Notes: generated by a model not told the origin, from the sequence alone. Shown: positions 8,101-17,764, counted from the stretch's first letter. The stretch: 64,000 nucleotides of DNA from Campylobacter concisus (GCF_003048615.2 NZ_CP049263.1:186001-250000), one strand, 5' to 3'. Made by a program: numbers and translations.

Positions 8101-8996
8101 GCCTACTTGAGGACTTCGTAAAATTTCTAAATGCAAATTTGCCAAAGGCGCATAGCTTTCATCCTTACTATGAGGAGGCGCTTGGCGTTATGCTAAAGGC
8201 TGGAGGCAAGCACTTTAGGGCGCTATTGCTTCTTGGTGTGGTCGAAAACGTCGATAAAAGCCTCACGCAAAAGGCCATGAGAGTGGCTTTGGGACTTGAG
8301 ATGATGCACACATACTCGCTCATCCATGATGATCTGCCGTCTATGGATAACGCAAGCCTAAGGCGCGGCACGCCAACGCTTCACGTCACATACGACGAAA
8401 CGACTGCGATACTTGCAGGAGATGCGCTAAATACGCACGCTTTTTATGAAATTTCACGTGCTGAGTTGCCAGCTGACACTCGTATAAAATGCGTTGAAAT
8501 TTTAAGCCAAAATGCTGGCGTTAGCGGCATGGTGCTAGGTCAGGCGCTTGATTGTTTTTTTGAAAATACAAACAAAGAGGACATCAAAAGAGCAAAGGCT
8601 AAATTTGGCCTCTCTGGTAAGATGCTAAGCCTTGATGAGCTAGTCTTTTTACACATCCACAAAACCGCAAAGCTCATCGCTGCAAGCCTAAAAATGGGCG
8701 CTGTGATAGTAAATTTAAGCAAAACAGAGTGCGAGAAAATTTATGATATCGGCCTAAAGCTTGGGCTTGCTTTTCAGATACAAGATGATATCATAGATCT
8801 TACAAGCGACGAAGCGGCCGCTGGAAAGCCCGTGCATAACGACCTAGCTAAAAACTCATTTACAAATTTACTTGGTCTATCTGGTGCAAAAAAGAAAAAA
8901 GATGAGCTAATTAGCGAGATAGAAGAGGCGCTAAAACAGGTAGATGCAAGCATAGCAAAGATGATCTTAGAGCTTACAGACAAGCACCTAAGATAG
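8097..8996 (+). CDS. ispA: Polyprenyl (geranyl/farnesyl) diphosphate synthase
   Basis: Short-chain prenyltransferase that condenses IPP with allylic diphosphates. The first aspartate-rich motif DDLPSMD is at residues 78-84 and the second, DDIID, at 230-234. GKHFRALL (37-44) is the IPP-binding segment. The two residues between the aspartates of the first motif plus the 299-residue length fit FPP synthase. The gene overlaps the PDZ gene and is the last of the nfu-ispA unit. The product would feed undecaprenyl phosphate synthesis, and uppP lies downstream. Confidence 0.92.
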   Translation: MSLLEDFVKFLNANLPKAHSFHPYYEEALGVMLKAGGKHFRALLLLGVVENVDKSLTQKAMRVALGLEMMHTYSLIHDDLPSMDNASLRRGTPTLHVTYDETTAILAGDALNTHAFYEISRAELPADTRIKCVEILSQNAGVSGMVLGQALDCFFENTNKEDIKRAKAKFGLSGKMLSLDELVFLHIHKTAKLIAASLKMGAVIVNLSKTECEKIYDIGLKLGLAFQIQDDIIDLTSDEAAAGKPVHNDLAKNSFTNLLGLSGAKKKKDELISEIEEALKQVDASIAKMILELTDKHLR

Positions 8997-9074
8997 TGCG
9001 TAAATTTCGTAAATTTATATCACTTTTTAGACATTTTGGGCAAAAATGCAAGGCAAGATTTAATCACTTTTTTG

Positions 9075-9080
9075 TATAAT
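9075..9080 (+). promoter_or_regulatory. -10 element upstream of tkt
   Basis: TATAAT preceded by TTTTTTG (extended -10 style), 23 bases upstream of the tkt ATG. AAGGAG at 9093-9098 is the ribosome binding site. Confidence 0.65.
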
Positions 9081-9103
9081 CTGACGCAATAAAAGGAGAT
9101 CAT

Positions 9104-11014
9104 ATGCTAAAAAAACAAGCCGATACTATAAGATTTTTGTGCGCTGATATGGTGCAAAACGCTAACAGCGGACACCCAGGTGCTCCTATGGGCCTAGCCG
9201 ATATCATGGTGGTTTTAAGCAACTTTTTAAAACACAACCCTAAAAATCCAAAATGGCTAAACAGAGATAGGCTCGTTTTTAGCGGTGGTCACGCATCAAG
9301 CTTGGTTTATAGCTTCTTGCACCTAAGCGGCTACGATCTAAGCCTAGATGAGCTTAAGAAATTTCGCCAACTTGGCTCAAACACCCCAGGACACCCAGAA
9401 ATTCACACTCCAGGCGTTGAGGTGGCTACTGGCCCACTTGGTCAAGGCGTAGCAAATGCAGTTGGTCTAGCCATGGCAGAAAAATACGCTGCAAACGTGC
9501 TAAATGAGTCAGATAATAAAATAATCGATCATAAAATTTACTGTCTTTGCGGTGATGGCGATCTTGAAGAGGGCATAAGCTACGAGGCATGTTCAATCGC
9601 AGGAAATTTAAGACTAGACAACCTTGTGCTCATCTACGACTCAAACAACATCACGATCGAGGGTGACACAGCGATCGCATTTAGCGAGGACGTCAAGGCG
9701 AGGTTTGAAGCGCAGGGCTGGGAGGTCGCACGCATCGACGGACACGACTACAACCAGATCGAATTTGCACTTGAGCAAGCAAGCGAGAAAGAGTCGCCAT
9801 ATCTCATCATCGCAAACACACACATAGCACGCGGCGCAATGGAGCTTGAGGGCAGCCACCACAGCCACGGCGCACCACTTGGCGAGGAGATCATCAAAAA
9901 GGCAAAGGCCGCAGCTGGCTTTGACCCTGAGAAGAAATTTGCTATCGACGAGGATGTGCTTTTAAGATTTAGAGGTGCAGTAGAAAAGGGCGATCTTGAA
10001 GAGGCTATGTGGAACAAAAAGGTCGAGGCACTAAGCAGCGAGGGTAAAAATTTATTAAACTCGCTTCTCAATCCAGACTTTAGCAAGCTCGAATTTCCAG
10101 ACTTTAGCGACAAAAAGCTAGCCACAAGAGATACAAACCATGTCATTTTAAATGAGATAGCTAAAAAACTTCCTGGCTTTATCGGCGGTAGTGCAGATCT
10201 TGCTCCTTCAAACAAGACCGAACTAAAGGGCATGGGCGACTTCCCAAATGGCAAAAACATCCACTACGGCATCAGAGAGCACGCCATGGCAGCTATCAAC
10301 AACGGCATCGCTAGATACGGGCTTTTCTTGCCATTTTCAGCGACATTTTTCATCTTCAGTGACTACCTAAAGCCAAGTGCAAGGATAGCAGCGCTAATGG
10401 GCATCAAACACTTTTTTGTCTTCACACACGATAGCATCGGCGTTGGCGAAGATGGTCCGACACATCAGCCTATCGAGCAGCTTAGCACATTTAGAGCTAT
10501 GCCAAATTTCTACACTTTCCGCCCAGCTGATGGCAACGAAAACGCAGCTAGCTGGCAAGTGGCTCTAAATTTAAACACTCCAAGTGCATTTGTGCTTAGT
10601 CGCCAAGGGCTTGACCCACTTGCAAAAGGTGAATTTGGCGAGGTTAGTAACGGCGCATATCTACTAAGCTCGGCAAAAGATGCGAAGATCACATTTATAG
10701 CAAGCGGCAGCGAGGTCTCACTCTGCGTAAAAGCAGCCGCACTTCTAGCTGAGCAAGGCATCGGTACAAACATCGTATCAGCGCCTTGTTTTGATCTGCT
10801 TTGCGAGCAGCCAGCTGAGTATGTGGCTAGAATTTTAGATAAAAACACAACTATCATCGCAGTTGAGGCTGCAACTGGCTATGAGTGGTATAAATTTGCT
10901 GACGCAGTTTATGGCATGAACAGCTTTGGCGCTAGCGGCAAGGCAAATGAGCTATTTGACCACTTCGGATTTACTCCGCAAAAGCTTGCAAATTTTGCTA
11001 GCGAACTTATATAA
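9104..11014 (+). CDS. tkt: Transketolase
   Basis: Thiamine-diphosphate enzyme of the non-oxidative pentose phosphate pathway. Visible motifs are SGHPGAPMG in the N-terminal domain, GPLGQGVANAVG, the ThDP/Mg motif GDGDLEEGISYEA, and in the pyrimidine domain GVGEDGPTHQP. The 636-residue length is normal. It has its own promoter and ribosome binding site. Campylobacter generally lack complete glycolysis, so this enzyme would mainly supply pentoses and erythrose-4-phosphate; that last point is general knowledge. Confidence 0.97.
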   Translation: MLKKQADTIRFLCADMVQNANSGHPGAPMGLADIMVVLSNFLKHNPKNPKWLNRDRLVFSGGHASSLVYSFLHLSGYDLSLDELKKFRQLGSNTPGHPEIHTPGVEVATGPLGQGVANAVGLAMAEKYAANVLNESDNKIIDHKIYCLCGDGDLEEGISYEACSIAGNLRLDNLVLIYDSNNITIEGDTAIAFSEDVKARFEAQGWEVARIDGHDYNQIEFALEQASEKESPYLIIANTHIARGAMELEGSHHSHGAPLGEEIIKKAKAAAGFDPEKKFAIDEDVLLRFRGAVEKGDLEEAMWNKKVEALSSEGKNLLNSLLNPDFSKLEFPDFSDKKLATRDTNHVILNEIAKKLPGFIGGSADLAPSNKTELKGMGDFPNGKNIHYGIREHAMAAINNGIARYGLFLPFSATFFIFSDYLKPSARIAALMGIKHFFVFTHDSIGVGEDGPTHQPIEQLSTFRAMPNFYTFRPADGNENAASWQVALNLNTPSAFVLSRQGLDPLAKGEFGEVSNGAYLLSSAKDAKITFIASGSEVSLCVKAAALLAEQGIGTNIVSAPCFDLLCEQPAEYVARILDKNTTIIAVEAATGYEWYKFADAVYGMNSFGASGKANELFDHFGFTPQKLANFASELI

Positions 11015-11023
11015 AATTTAACT

Positions 11024-11043
11024 TTGGGGAGTAAAATCCCCAA
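11024..11043 (+). terminator. Hairpin between tkt and uppP
   Basis: Perfect 7-bp stem TTGGGGA/TCCCCAA with a 6-base loop, 10 bases after the tkt stop. There is no T-run behind it, so it may be a weak terminator or an mRNA-stabilising hairpin. Confidence 0.45.
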
Positions 11044-11073
11044 CTGCAATCTAAAATCAAAAAAAGGCATTTT

Positions 11074-11868
11074 ATGGAAATTTCTCACGTTATCGTTTTG
11101 GCCTTGGTGCAAGGCATAAGCGAGTTTTTGCCGATATCAAGCTCGGCTCATCTCATCTTGGTGCCAAAGCTACTTGGCTGGCCAGATCAAGGGCTTGCTT
11201 TTGACGTGGCAGTGCATGTTGGTACGCTAAGCGCGATACTTTTTTATTTTAAAGATACGATTTTTAAGCTACTTCGCGACTTTTTTGCCTCGATAGCGCA
11301 ACGAAAGATGGTGGGCGATAGCTTGCTTGTTTGGTGCGTGGGATTTGCCACTATCCCAGTTGGCATCTTTGGACTTTTGTTTAACAACGTGATCGAAGAG
11401 TACGCAAGAAGTGGCGTTGTGATCGCAGTTACAACTATCATCTTTGGCATCGCACTTTACTTTGCTGATCTTCGCTCAACAAACAAAAGCGAATACGAAA
11501 TGACCATAAAATTTGCTCTCATCATAGGCTTAGCGCAGGCTGTGGCGCTCATCCCTGGCGTCTCAAGATCAGGTATAACGATGACAGCGGCCTTGTTTTT
11601 GGGCTTTAGCCACAAGGGCAGTGCAAATTTCTCATTTTTACTTTCGATACCTGTCATCATCCTAGCTGGCGGACTTGAGAGCATCAAGCTTATAAAAGAT
11701 CCAAATGCCTTGCCATGGAGCGACATTGCCCTTGGCGTCATCATAAGTGCAGTTAGTGCTTATATCTGCGTGAAGCTATTTATGGGGATCATCTCAAGGA
11801 TCAGGATGCTACCTTTTGTCATCTACCGCTTGATCTTGGGAGCGTTTTTGCTCTATCTATTTTTATAA
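11074..11868 (+). CDS. uppP: Undecaprenyl-diphosphatase
   Basis: UppP (BacA) recycles undecaprenyl diphosphate to the monophosphate carrier for peptidoglycan and glycan export. The 264-residue membrane protein has the two family signatures EFLPISSSAHL (residues 17-27) and PGVSRSG (near residue 165), which carry the catalytic Glu, Ser and Arg. About eight membrane segments are predicted. It lies downstream of tkt and ends in two hairpins facing the convergent coiled-coil gene. Confidence 0.96.
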   Translation: MEISHVIVLALVQGISEFLPISSSAHLILVPKLLGWPDQGLAFDVAVHVGTLSAILFYFKDTIFKLLRDFFASIAQRKMVGDSLLVWCVGFATIPVGIFGLLFNNVIEEYARSGVVIAVTTIIFGIALYFADLRSTNKSEYEMTIKFALIIGLAQAVALIPGVSRSGITMTAALFLGFSHKGSANFSFLLSIPVIILAGGLESIKLIKDPNALPWSDIALGVIISAVSAYICVKLFMGIISRIRMLPFVIYRLILGAFLLYLFL

Positions 11869-11883
11869 ATTTAAGTTATAAAA

Positions 11884-11937
11884 GGCTAGGCTAAGACCTA
11901 GCCAAAATGATAAATTTGCCAAAAGCTTGGCAAATTT
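11884..11937. terminator. Double-hairpin bidirectional terminator between uppP and the coiled-coil gene
   Basis: Two perfect stems: GGCTAGG/CCTAGCC (11884-11903) and AAATTTGCC/GGCAAATTT (11912-11937). A T-rich run (CTCTTTTTTAT) follows on the plus strand and a poly-T complement on the minus strand. The second stem overlaps the stop codon of the minus-strand gene. Confidence 0.7.
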
Positions 11938-13174
11938 ACTCCTCTTTTTTATCTTTTTTTATGACGTTTATGAAGTCTTTTGCGGCTTGATATGCTCTGT
12001 CGCCAAATTTCTTAGCTTCTGATTTTATATCCATTTGTTTGATGTCTTCAAGCTTATCATTTGCTTTTTTCTCAAACTCTGCGATATCTTGTTTGAGGCC
12101 TTCAAGCTTATCGTTTGCGTCAAAATTTAGCTTTAGCTTTTTGCTCTTGTCATTTAGCTCTTGCTTTAGAGCTTCAAATTTATTGTTCGCCTCGCTCATA
12201 AGCTTTGCAACGCCGTTTGATTTTAGCTCTTCAAGCCTTGAGCTGATCTGCTCCATCGCTTGATCGCTTATGCGTTTAAATTTTGCTAGATTTGTGTCAA
12301 GCTCGCTATTTATCACGCTTTCGATCTCGCTTTTAGCCACGCCGTCAAATTCATTTTCAAGCTCTTTAAGAAGCGCTATAAACTCTTCATCCACGTTTTT
12401 TAAATTTAAAAGTTGTGAGTTTAGCCTTAGCTCATCTGGAGCAAATTTCGCCTCATCTTTTAGCTTTTCAATAGCCCTTAAAATGCCATCTCTTGTGCCA
12501 TTTATCGCGCCTTTTATGAGCTCTTTTGCAAATATATGCCCCTCATTTGCTAAATTTCCAGCTGCACTGATGATATTTTTTGAAATTTCAAACATTCGCT
12601 CTTTGCTAAACTCCCCGCCTCTTATCGCAGCGTAGGTCATATTTTTAGCTATCGCACCAGCGGTCTCTTCTACATCCTTTGCGCCCTCAAGTGTTGTTAA
12701 AAAGGCGATTTGAGCACTCTCTTTTAAGATGCCAAGCATCCTTGTTTCTCTAATGATCGCGTTGTTTAAAAGCTCTAAAATTTCTTCTTTTTCGCCAAAA
12801 TTTCTATCTTTTACGACCTCTTCAGCCGCTTCAAATGAAATTTTTAGCCTATTTTTTATCTCTTCACGCTTTGTCTCGATCGCTCTATTTATCTCATCTC
12901 TTTTATCAAATAGCTCATAAAGCTGCTTCTCTTCGCCGCTAACTAGGGCCTGATTTATCCCCTCCATAGCGCTTTTTAGGTTTTTAGCATTTATGAGACT
13001 CTCTTTATCCATTTTGTCGTAAAGCTCGTTCATCTTTTGCTTCAAAAGATCAGGTAGTGTGTTTTCGTCTTTGTCTGAGACATCCTTAAAAAAGTCGTTG
13101 CAAAGAGCCTTTATGCTAGTTAGTAGCCCCTCGCTATCTTTATAATCACGTAAATTTTGCTCAAGTTTATCCAT
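11936..13174 (-). CDS. Coiled-coil protein of unknown function (possibly DUF6781-like)
   Basis: A 412-residue, highly charged, almost wholly helical protein without signal peptide or membrane segment. Long stretches rich in Lys, Glu, Leu and Asn near both ends look like coiled coils (for example around residues 300-400). A central region around residues 160-250 is glycine- and alanine-richer with repeated helical units (AKELIKGAINGTRDGI), similar to what I know as DUF6781. That assignment is tentative. It is 9 bases downstream of the DUF493 gene, so it probably shares the moaC transcript. Confidence 0.75.
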   Translation of the reverse strand: MDKLEQNLRDYKDSEGLLTSIKALCNDFFKDVSDKDENTLPDLLKQKMNELYDKMDKESLINAKNLKSAMEGINQALVSGEEKQLYELFDKRDEINRAIETKREEIKNRLKISFEAAEEVVKDRNFGEKEEILELLNNAIIRETRMLGILKESAQIAFLTTLEGAKDVEETAGAIAKNMTYAAIRGGEFSKERMFEISKNIISAAGNLANEGHIFAKELIKGAINGTRDGILRAIEKLKDEAKFAPDELRLNSQLLNLKNVDEEFIALLKELENEFDGVAKSEIESVINSELDTNLAKFKRISDQAMEQISSRLEELKSNGVAKLMSEANNKFEALKQELNDKSKKLKLNFDANDKLEGLKQDIAEFEKKANDKLEDIKQMDIKSEAKKFGDRAYQAAKDFINVIKKDKKEE

Positions 13175-13183
13175 ATTTTTGCC

Positions 13184-13450
13184 TTATAAAACGTATTTTG
13201 CTTCGTGTTTTAGCGCTGAAAAAATCTCTAGCCTCTCTTCTTCGCTTAAAACTAACACGGCTAGATCGTAGCTAGCGTATTTTTTATCTTTGCTAAATTT
13301 TGAAAAAACTAGCTTAAATTCTCTATCTTTTACTATCTCTTTTACCTTCTCTTCGGCATTTACGCCAGCGTCAAATATCACTTTGTACTCCCAGTGTGTT
13401 GGGTAGTCGATTTTTGCCTTTTTGTTATTTAGATCGCATATATTCGCCAC
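13184..13450 (-). CDS. DUF493 (YbeD/HP0495-like) family protein
   Basis: An 88-residue protein of the YbeD/HP0495 (DUF493) family, which has a small ferredoxin-like regulatory fold; the function is not established. The segment [16 protein letters not shown] is the conserved first strand and [10 protein letters not shown] the later one. Its start overlaps the end of moaC by 26 bases, implying coupled translation. I recall the same moaC-DUF493 pairing in C. jejuni. Confidence 0.85.
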   Translation of the reverse strand: MANICDLNNKKAKIDYPTHWEYKVIFDAGVNAEEKVKEIVKDREFKLVFSKFSKDKKYASYDLAVLVLSEEERLEIFSALKHEAKYVL

Positions 13451-13898
13451 TTTTTCCTCCTGTTTTGCTCTCTAGTACGATGTTGCCGATCTCCATACCC
13501 TTATCTATGGCTTTTACCATGTCGTAAATGGTTAAAAGTCCCACGCTCACGCCTGTTAGCGCCTCCATCTCAACGCCTGTCTTGCCCTCGATCTTGACGC
13601 TCACGTAAAGCTTAAAAGCGCAAATTTCAGGCAGCTCCTCGATGTCACAATCCACACCCAAAATGGCTAGTGGATGGCACATAGGTATTAGCTCGCTTGT
13701 CTTTTTAGCGCCCATTATCGCAGCGATGACGGCTGTTTGGATGACTGGGCCTTTTTTGCCGGTATTTTCTTTGATCGCCTTAAAAGCATCTTTGCTCATT
13801 TTGATGATCCCGCTAGCAGTTGCTACTCTTTTTGTGGGATCTTTTGGGCTTACATCGACCATCTTTGGACGGTCTTTTTCATCTAAATGTGTTAGCAT
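13425..13898 (-). CDS. moaC: Cyclic pyranopterin monophosphate synthase
   Basis: MoaC works with MoaA to make cyclic pyranopterin monophosphate, the first committed step of molybdenum cofactor synthesis. The 157-residue protein shows IPMCHPL around residue 75 and [15 protein letters not shown] around residue 110, both active-site segments. Full length. Molybdopterin is needed for the Mo-dependent respiratory reductases of Campylobacter; the nos operon itself is copper-based and does not need it. It is transcribed divergently from the nos operon. Confidence 0.95.
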   Translation of the reverse strand: MLTHLDEKDRPKMVDVSPKDPTKRVATASGIIKMSKDAFKAIKENTGKKGPVIQTAVIAAIMGAKKTSELIPMCHPLAILGVDCDIEELPEICAFKLYVSVKIEGKTGVEMEALTGVSVGLLTIYDMVKAIDKGMEIGNIVLESKTGGKSGEYMRSK

Positions 13899-14318
13899 TA
13901 TCTCTCCTTTTTTTGGCAGATTATAGCCTATTTAAGCAAATTTAAGTTATCAGTAAATTTAAGCAAAAAAATATCAAAAATCTAAAAATTAAGCTTTGCT
14001 CAAAAGGCAAGAGGATTTTTTCATTTCTTAATATAATTATCTAATTTAAATAATTTTTTTAAAAAAATATTTATAATTTAAATTTTAATGCATAAAATAC
14101 TTAAAATACGAATTTTTATAGATAATAAATTTTATCAAAAGTATATTTCTATCCGTTAAATTCCAAAGTCTATTTATTGTAAATGGCAAAATTTAAAAAA
14201 AATTATTGATATTTTTCTTTAAAAGCTTAAGAAAACAAATTAACTTCTAATTTGCTTTTAAGATATGAATATGTATATTTTTGTTAATTTTAAATTTACG
14301 ATGAAAGCAACCTAGATA
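13899..14318. other. AT-rich divergent intergenic region between moaC and the nos operon
   Basis: No reading frame is convincing here. The 420 bases are extremely AT-rich and must carry the moaC and nos promoters. Runs such as TTAAGAAAACAAATTAA (about 14228-14244) have the TTAA...TTAA spacing of CRP/FNR-type sites, but the match is loose. I cannot name the regulator. Confidence 0.5.
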
Positions 14319-15137
14319 ATGAAATTTCTGCTATGTCTTAGCTTATCTTTGATAGCGCTTTTTGCTGAGGATAAAGGCTGTTTTGTCGATGAAAATAGTC
14401 AAAACATCATCTTTGTAAAAGATGGCGAGACAAAAAGCCTAGGACTAAAGGAGAAAATTTACAAAGATCAAAGATGTGCTTTTGACGAGAGCTCTTTTTA
14501 CGTTGCAAATTTAAACAACGAGATCGTAAAGGTAGCTAGCGAGAAGGAATTTTTATTTGCACTGCCAAATGTTGGCTGTAAGGTTTCAAATATCTTGCTA
14601 GATAAAGAGAAAATTTACGTCGCTTGCGATATGGCAAATGTCGTAACGATCGCTATTTTTGACAAGAGTTCTAAAAAATTTATATCAAAAAATTTTAACA
14701 ATGTTTATAAAATTTCTAGCTTTTTATCGCTTGGCGAGGGAGTGTTTTTTACAAGCTTTAATGGCAAGGCATTTTTGCTTGATAGCAAGCTTAACGCAAA
14801 AGAGCAAAAAAGCGTTGGCTTTGCTCCGATAAGTGCTTGTAAATTTAGTGATGATGAAATTTTCATAGGCTTTAGAAACGGAGAAATTTTAGATCTTAAA
14901 AGTGGAGCTAAAAAGCAAGTTTTAAGATCTAAAATTTCAGCTCTTGCGTGCGCGGGAGACGAGGTTTTAGTAGCTGGCGAGGACGGAGTGATCTATAAAT
15001 TTGACAAAAGTTTTAAGCTAAAGGGCAAAAAAGAGCTTTTTAGCGGCGAGATAAAAGAAATTTTTATAGATAAAAACGTGCTTGTTGGCGTGGATCTAAG
15101 TAATAAGATAAAGAGTTTAGAGATAAATTCATTTTAA
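14319..15137 (+). CDS. Periplasmic beta-propeller-like protein leading the nos operon
   Basis: A 272-residue protein with a signal peptide (MKFLLCLSLSLIALFAE) and no membrane anchor, so presumably periplasmic. The rest consists of short repeating beta units such as VYKISSFLSLGEGVFFTSFNGKA and ALACAGDEVLVAGEDGVIYKF, typical of WD40/PQQ-like propellers. It resembles in style NapL, the propeller accessory protein of Campylobacter Nap operons; that link is inference. It precedes nosZ by 12 bases and so probably has a maturation or docking role for N2O reductase. Confidence 0.7.
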   Translation: MKFLLCLSLSLIALFAEDKGCFVDENSQNIIFVKDGETKSLGLKEKIYKDQRCAFDESSFYVANLNNEIVKVASEKEFLFALPNVGCKVSNILLDKEKIYVACDMANVVTIAIFDKSSKKFISKNFNNVYKISSFLSLGEGVFFTSFNGKAFLLDSKLNAKEQKSVGFAPISACKFSDDEIFIGFRNGEILDLKSGAKKQVLRSKISALACAGDEVLVAGEDGVIYKFDKSFKLKGKKELFSGEIKEIFIDKNVLVGVDLSNKIKSLEINSF

Positions 15138-15149
15138 AAAGGAGAGTAA

Positions 15150-17738
15150 ATGCAAAAGTTATTTTGTGTCGCAAGTGCTGCACTGCTTGGGCTATCTTTA
15201 ACTGCTGCTTGTGCTGCTAGTAGTGACCTTGAAAAAGTCATGAAAGAGCGCGGGCTAAGCGAAAAAGATGTCCTTGCAGCTGCTAAGACTTACCAGCCAA
15301 GCGGTAAAAAAGATGATTTCATCGTCTTTTCATCTGGCGGGCAGAGTGGTCAAGTGCTAGTTTATGGCGTTCCGTCGATGAGAATTTACAAATACATCGG
15401 CGTTTTCACCCCAGAGCCTTGGCAAGGATATGGCTATGACAATGAGTCAAAAGCCGTTTTAAAACAAGGCAACATCAGGGGCAAAGAGATAACTTGGGGC
15501 GATACACACCACCCAAATTTCACTGAGAAAAATGGTGAGTATGTTGGTGATTATCTATTTATCAACGACAAGGCAAACCCAAGGATCGCTGTCATAAATT
15601 TAAAAGACTTTGAGACAACTCAAATGGTTGTAAACCCTATCATGAAGAGTGAGCACGGCGGTAGCTTCATCACTCCAAACAGCGAGTATGTCATCGAAGC
15701 TAGCCAGTATGCAGCTCCACTTGATGATAACTATCACTCAATGGACGACTACGAAGCCGTTTATAGAGGCGCTGTGACATTTTGGAAATTTGACTATCCA
15801 AAAGGCAAGATCGACGAGAAAGCATCTTTCTCACTTGAGCTTCCTCCATACTGGCAAGACCTAAGTGACGCTGGTAAGGGCGAGAGCTACGGCTGGGGCT
15901 TTACAAACTCGATAAACACTGAGATGTATACAGGTGGTATCGAAAAAGGTCTTCCTCCATTTGAGGCAGGTGCTAGTAGAAATGACACCGACTTCTTACA
16001 CGTTTATAACTGGCAAATTTTAGAAAAACTTGCACAAGACAAGAAAAACTACAAAGTTATAAATGGTCACAGGGTAGTTACAATAGATGCTGCTGTAAAA
16101 GCAGGAGCACTATTTTTGATCCCAGAGTCAAAGAGCCCACACGGTTGTGACGTAAGCCCAGATGGCAGATACATCATCGTTGGCGGTAAGCTTGATACTC
16201 ACGCATCAGTTTATGACTTTAGAAAGATCAAAGAGCTAATCGATAAGAAAGAGTACGCTGGCACTGACCCATACGGCATACCTATCTTAGATAGAGAAAA
16301 GTCAATGCACGGACAAGTAGAACTAGGCCTTGGACCACTGCACACATCATTTGACTCACAAGATGGCATACTTTATACTTCACTTTACGTTGATAGCCAA
16401 ATCGTAAAATGGGACTATAAAAATTTAAAAGTGCTTGATAAGATAAATGTTCACTACAACATCGGTCACCTTGACACAATGGAGGGCAAATCAGCAAAAC
16501 CTAAGGGTAAATACGCAATCGCACTTGATAAACTTTCAATCGATCGCTTCAACCCAGTTGGTCCTTTGCACCCACAAAACCACCAGTTAATAGACATCAA
16601 TGGTCCAAAAATGGAGCTAATCTATGATATGCCTATCCCACTTGGTGAGCCACACGACGTTGTTTCAATAGCTGCTAGCAAGCTAACTCCAGCGCTTACT
16701 TACAACATGGGTACAAACTCAAGAACAGGCGAGGCTAGCCCATACGCAACCCTAGCTGGTCAAGAAAGAGTTGAGAGAAACGGCAAAAACGTAACTGTCT
16801 ATGCAACAATGATCAGAAGCCACATCAACCCAGAGCACATCGAGGTAAATAAAGGCGATAACGTAACAATTCACCTAACAAACCTAGAGCGCGCTCAAGA
16901 TGAGACTCACGGCTTTGGCATCGACCTTTACAACATCCACGCTTCACTTGAGCCTGGCAAAACTGCTTCAGTAAATTTCGTAGCTGATATGGAAGGCGTC
17001 TTCCCATACTACTGCACCGAGTTTTGTTCAGCACTTCACCTAGAGATGATGGGTTATTTGCTTGTTAAAGATCCAAATAAAAAATATGAATCTGCAAAAA
17101 ATAGCAAGCTAAAAACTCTAAGCCCAGAGGCTCTAAAAGCTGAGTACGACAAAGTAATCGCAACTAACAAAGCAACTGATGATGTTATCCAAGAGGTTGT
17201 TAAATACCTAAAAGAGAAACATTATGAGAAATATCCAAAAGTAAAAGCTTTGGTTGATGACGCACTTGATCAATACGGTCACATCAAAGAGGTAAAAGCT
17301 AAAGCTGACGAAGCTTACAAAAAAGGCGACGTAAACGGCGCTATCCTTTGGGAGTACCAAGTATGGCAATACATGGTTAAAACTGCTGACGTTGGTCTAA
17401 GAGCTAAAAACAACCTAGCTAAAGAGATCGCAACTCCGATGAGCCCAGCTGCTGCAAAAGGCGAAGAAGCTTATCTAAAAGGCGGATGTAATGGCTGCCA
17501 TGTCATCGGTCAAGTAAGCTCAGGCCCAGACTTAACTGGTGTCTTGCTAAGACATGAAAACGGCGAAAAATGGGTAGCAGACTTTATAAAAGACCCTGCT
17601 AAATTCTATAACGACGACTACGTTAAAGCGATGATTGACTTCTTTAAACTTAGAATGCCAAATCAGCACATGAGTGACGAAGAGATCAAAAATATCATCC
17701 AGTATCTAAAATGGATAGACGAAAACGCAGGTATGTAG
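15150..17738 (+). CDS. nosZ: Cytochrome c nitrous oxide reductase (clade II)
   Basis: Periplasmic multicopper enzyme reducing N2O to N2. The signal peptide is Sec-type without a twin arginine, a hallmark of clade II NosZ. The His-rich propeller motifs for CuZ include DTHHPNF, SPHGCDVSPDG and GEPHDV. The CuA site is CTEFCSALHLEMM with Cys622, Cys626, His630 and Met633. A C-terminal monohaem cytochrome c domain is fused, with CNGCH at residues 780-784. The 862-residue length fits the cytochrome-fused form known from Wolinella. A strong ribosome binding site (GGAGAG) precedes it, and a palindromic terminator follows before nosB. Confidence 0.97.
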   Translation: MQKLFCVASAALLGLSLTAACAASSDLEKVMKERGLSEKDVLAAAKTYQPSGKKDDFIVFSSGGQSGQVLVYGVPSMRIYKYIGVFTPEPWQGYGYDNESKAVLKQGNIRGKEITWGDTHHPNFTEKNGEYVGDYLFINDKANPRIAVINLKDFETTQMVVNPIMKSEHGGSFITPNSEYVIEASQYAAPLDDNYHSMDDYEAVYRGAVTFWKFDYPKGKIDEKASFSLELPPYWQDLSDAGKGESYGWGFTNSINTEMYTGGIEKGLPPFEAGASRNDTDFLHVYNWQILEKLAQDKKNYKVINGHRVVTIDAAVKAGALFLIPESKSPHGCDVSPDGRYIIVGGKLDTHASVYDFRKIKELIDKKEYAGTDPYGIPILDREKSMHGQVELGLGPLHTSFDSQDGILYTSLYVDSQIVKWDYKNLKVLDKINVHYNIGHLDTMEGKSAKPKGKYAIALDKLSIDRFNPVGPLHPQNHQLIDINGPKMELIYDMPIPLGEPHDVVSIAASKLTPALTYNMGTNSRTGEASPYATLAGQERVERNGKNVTVYATMIRSHINPEHIEVNKGDNVTIHLTNLERAQDETHGFGIDLYNIHASLEPGKTASVNFVADMEGVFPYYCTEFCSALHLEMMGYLLVKDPNKKYESAKNSKLKTLSPEALKAEYDKVIATNKATDDVIQEVVKYLKEKHYEKYPKVKALVDDALDQYGHIKEVKAKADEAYKKGDVNGAILWEYQVWQYMVKTADVGLRAKNNLAKEIATPMSPAAAKGEEAYLKGGCNGCHVIGQVSSGPDLTGVLLRHENGEKWVADFIKDPAKFYNDDYVKAMIDFFKLRMPNQHMSDEEIKNIIQYLKWIDENAGM

Positions 17739-17742
17739 TTTT

Positions 17743-17764
17743 AAGGGGCAAATTTGCCCCTTTT
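17743..17764 (+). terminator. Palindromic partial terminator between nosZ and nosB
   Basis: The 16-base palindrome GGGGCAAATTTGCCCC, extendable by AA/TT, is followed by TTTT. Sitting right after the nosZ stop inside the operon, it would let nosZ mRNA exceed that of the downstream accessory genes. Confidence 0.75.

Noticed and set aside
9624-9827. Additional frames on either strand within tkt, murE and the nos genes.
   Set aside because: They are shadows of strongly supported genes, and their predicted proteins are compositionally unnatural.
12039-12920. Plus-strand frames opposite the coiled-coil gene (Ser/Phe-rich).
   Set aside because: They are antisense translations of Lys/Glu/Leu-rich codons. 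The minus-strand frame is longer and has the neighbouring operon context.
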